A DNA stretch of 64,000 nucleotides from Sophora flavescens. Lineage: Eukaryota; Streptophyta; Magnoliopsida; Fabales; Fabaceae. Position 1 is the first letter of the stretch, and the number at the start of each line of letters is the position of its first letter. Both the position numbers and the translations under genes were made by a program. Shown here piece by piece: positions 62,981-64,000 of the stretch. Where the stretch lies: NCBI GenBank assembly GCA_030762895.1, contig JAUPTC010000098.1:1-64000 (forward strand), written 5' to 3'. The notes below the pieces were generated by a model. That model was given only the letters and a program-made list of their open reading frames with translations, did not search any database and was not told where the DNA came from.

Positions 62981-63022
62981 AATTGGGCCAATTGCCCCGA
63001 ACGGCCCAATTGTAATTCTTCG
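62981..63022 (+). repeat. Rare GC-rich monomer variant, copy 4
   Basis: Same GCCCCGAACGGCCC variant as at 61.1 kb, 1883 bp downstream, within the right-edge duplication. Confidence 0.85.
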
Positions 63023-64000
63023 GTCCTAATGGAGCCCAAATGGACTTGTTTGATCCTAATGGAGCCCAAATGGACTTGTGTGATTAGAGCCCAAATGGAC
63101 TTGTTTGATCCTAATAGGGCCCAAATGGACTTGTTTGATCCTAGTGGAGCCCAAATGGACTTTTTAGGTCATATAGGACCTAATTGGGCCAATTTGTACT
63201 TCTTTGGTCCTAATGGAGCCCAGATGGACTTGTTTGATCCTAATAGAGCCCCAATGGACTTGTTTGATCCTAATAGAGCCCATATGGACTTGTTAGGTCA
63301 TAAAGGACCTAACTGGACCAATTTGTACTACTTTGGTCCTAATGGAGCCCAAATGAACTTATTTGATCCTAATAGAGCCCAAATGGACTTTTTAGGTCAT
63401 AAAGGACCTAACTGGGTCAATTTGTACTTCTTTGGTCCTATTGGAGCCCAAATGGACTCGTGTGATCCTAATAGAGCCCAATTGGACTTGTTAGGTCATA
63501 AAGGACCTAACTGTGCCAATTTGTACTTCTTTGGTCCTATTGGAGCCCAAATGGACTTGTTTGATCCTAATAGAGCCGAAATACACTTTTTAGGTCATAT
63601 ATATCCTAAGCTGGGCCAATTTGTACTTCTTTGGTCCTATTGGATCCCAAATGGACTTGTTTGAGCCCAATTAAGGCCAAAATCCACTTTTTAGGTCATA
63701 TAGGACCTAACTGGGCCAATTTGTACTTCTTTGGTCCTATTGGAGCCCAAATGGACTTGTTTGATCCTAATGGAGCCCAAATGGACTTTTTAGGTCATAT
63801 AGGCCCTAACTCGGGCCAATTTGTACTTCTTTGGTCCTATTGTAGCCCAAATGGACTTGTTTGATCCTAATAGAGCCAAAATGCACTTTTTAGGTTATAT
63901 AGGACCTAAGCTGGGCCAATTTGTACTTCGTTGGTCCTATTGGAGCCCAAATGGACTTGTTTGTGACCAATTAAGGCCAAAATGCACTTTTACGTCATAT

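Larger units (their letters stand above)
60921..63450 (+). repeat. 1883-bp segmental repeat near the right edge
   Basis: About 60921-61570 reappears at about 62800-63320 with an offset near 1883 bp. The shared rare features are GGTCAAATAGGACC, AAATGAACTATTTAGGACC, the GCCCCGAACGGCCC variant (61111 and 62994), GTGTGATTAGAGCCC, CCTAGTGGA and AGCCCAGATGG. Differences include AACCCAAATGG versus TACCCAAATGG and loss of one T in the ATTCTTTCGG region. Confidence 0.85.
1..64000. repeat. 99-bp tandem satellite array filling the window
   Basis: Every stretch can be aligned to one 99-bp monomer, apart from a patch of about 40 bp near 22.3 kb. Landmarks in each monomer, in plus-sense order, are AATTTGTACTTCTTTGG, GAGCCCAAATGGACTTG, TTTGATCCTAATAGAGCCC and TTAGGTCATATAGGACCTAA. 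The array is cut by both window edges. Monomer GC is 41 of 99 bases and it has no CpG. Common length variants are 69 and 129 bp (one 30-bp sub-repeat lost or gained). No gene, tRNA, rRNA or transposon end was seen between monomers. I do not recognise this satellite family by name. Scale and organisation suggest a eukaryotic heterochromatic or pericentromeric array (inference). Confidence 0.98.
20518..64000 (+). repeat. Right block: satellite in plus orientation
   Basis: From here to the window end monomers read in the plus sense, with only four 15-bp micro-inversions as exceptions. The block is layered. Diverse monomers with micro-inversions occupy 20.5-28 kb, a higher-order repeat zone about 29-47.5 kb, a homogenised core about 44.4-57 kb, and diverse monomers 57-64 kb. 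Several intervals are rich in one-base deletions (ATAGACC for ATAGGACC, GGTCTATT for GGTCCTATT, CTTTTAGG for CTTTTTAGG), which break the open frame. No gap free of satellite longer than about 45 bases was seen. Confidence 0.96.

Noticed and set aside
62735..63664. 309-codon open frame near the right edge
   Set aside because: It is made of satellite monomers plus the GC-rich variant and a frame-shifted part. The near-identical segment 1883 bp upstream is broken at different places.
1..64000. CRISPR array
   Set aside because: There are no short identical repeats separated by unique spacers. The whole 99-bp period is conserved and no cas genes are present.
1..64000. Telomeric or subtelomeric repeat because of TTTTTAGG motifs
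   Set aside because: The motif occurs once per 99 bp inside the monomer and is never in short tandem (TTTAGGG)n or (TTAGGG)n runs.

Overview
The whole 64 kb window is one tandem-repeat (satellite) array. I found no credible protein-coding gene, RNA gene, CRISPR array, transposon or origin in it. The monomer is 99 bp (reference copy 50941-51039), so the window holds roughly 640 monomer equivalents. The array enters and leaves the window in mid-repeat, so it continues on both sides. A satellite this long, with multi-kilobase higher-order duplications and a monomer that has no CpG, points to a eukaryotic nuclear genome, in heterochromatin or near a centromere. That is an inference; nothing in the sequence names the clade.

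The monomer is itself compound. It consists of three diverged sub-repeats of 30, 39 and 30 bp, each beginning CCTA. The middle one carries 9 extra bases, which create a conserved dyad, TTAGGTC-ATATAG-GACCTAA. Because 30 and 39 are multiples of three, one frame of the monomer is open (33 codons). That explains the many 60-416-codon open frames. They are broken by stops, frameshifts and inversions and do not look like genes.

Layout. (1) 1-20446: array in minus orientation, older looking, with many 69- and 129-bp length variants, twelve copies of a recurrent micro-inversion, a 1767-bp tandem duplication (3174-6707) and a 939-bp one (11375-13252). (2) 20431-20536: a junction with three orientation switches within about 75 bp, built around one more micro-inversion copy. 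(3) 20518 to about 28 kb: plus orientation, still with micro-inverted monomers (21.5 and 23.6 kb), and the only clearly non-satellite stretch (22262-22302). (4) About 29-47.5 kb: a higher-order repeat zone with a diagnostic marker recurring every 1.7-3.4 kb, interleaved with blocks full of single-base deletions. (5) About 44.4-57 kb: the most homogenised part, with runs of identical monomers. (6) About 57-64 kb: diverse monomers again. Micro-inversions and a rare GC-rich variant otherwise seen only at 4.8 and 6.6 kb reappear here, so the two edges resemble each other more than they resemble the middle.

Some of the structure may come from the assembly rather than the biology. Deletion-rich blocks lie in single copies of otherwise near-identical duplications, which is what poorly polished long-read consensus would give. 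One patch (45641-45750) has 13 of 13 substitutions that are C>A or G>T. The orientation switch, the micro-inversions and the compound monomer do not depend on those regions.
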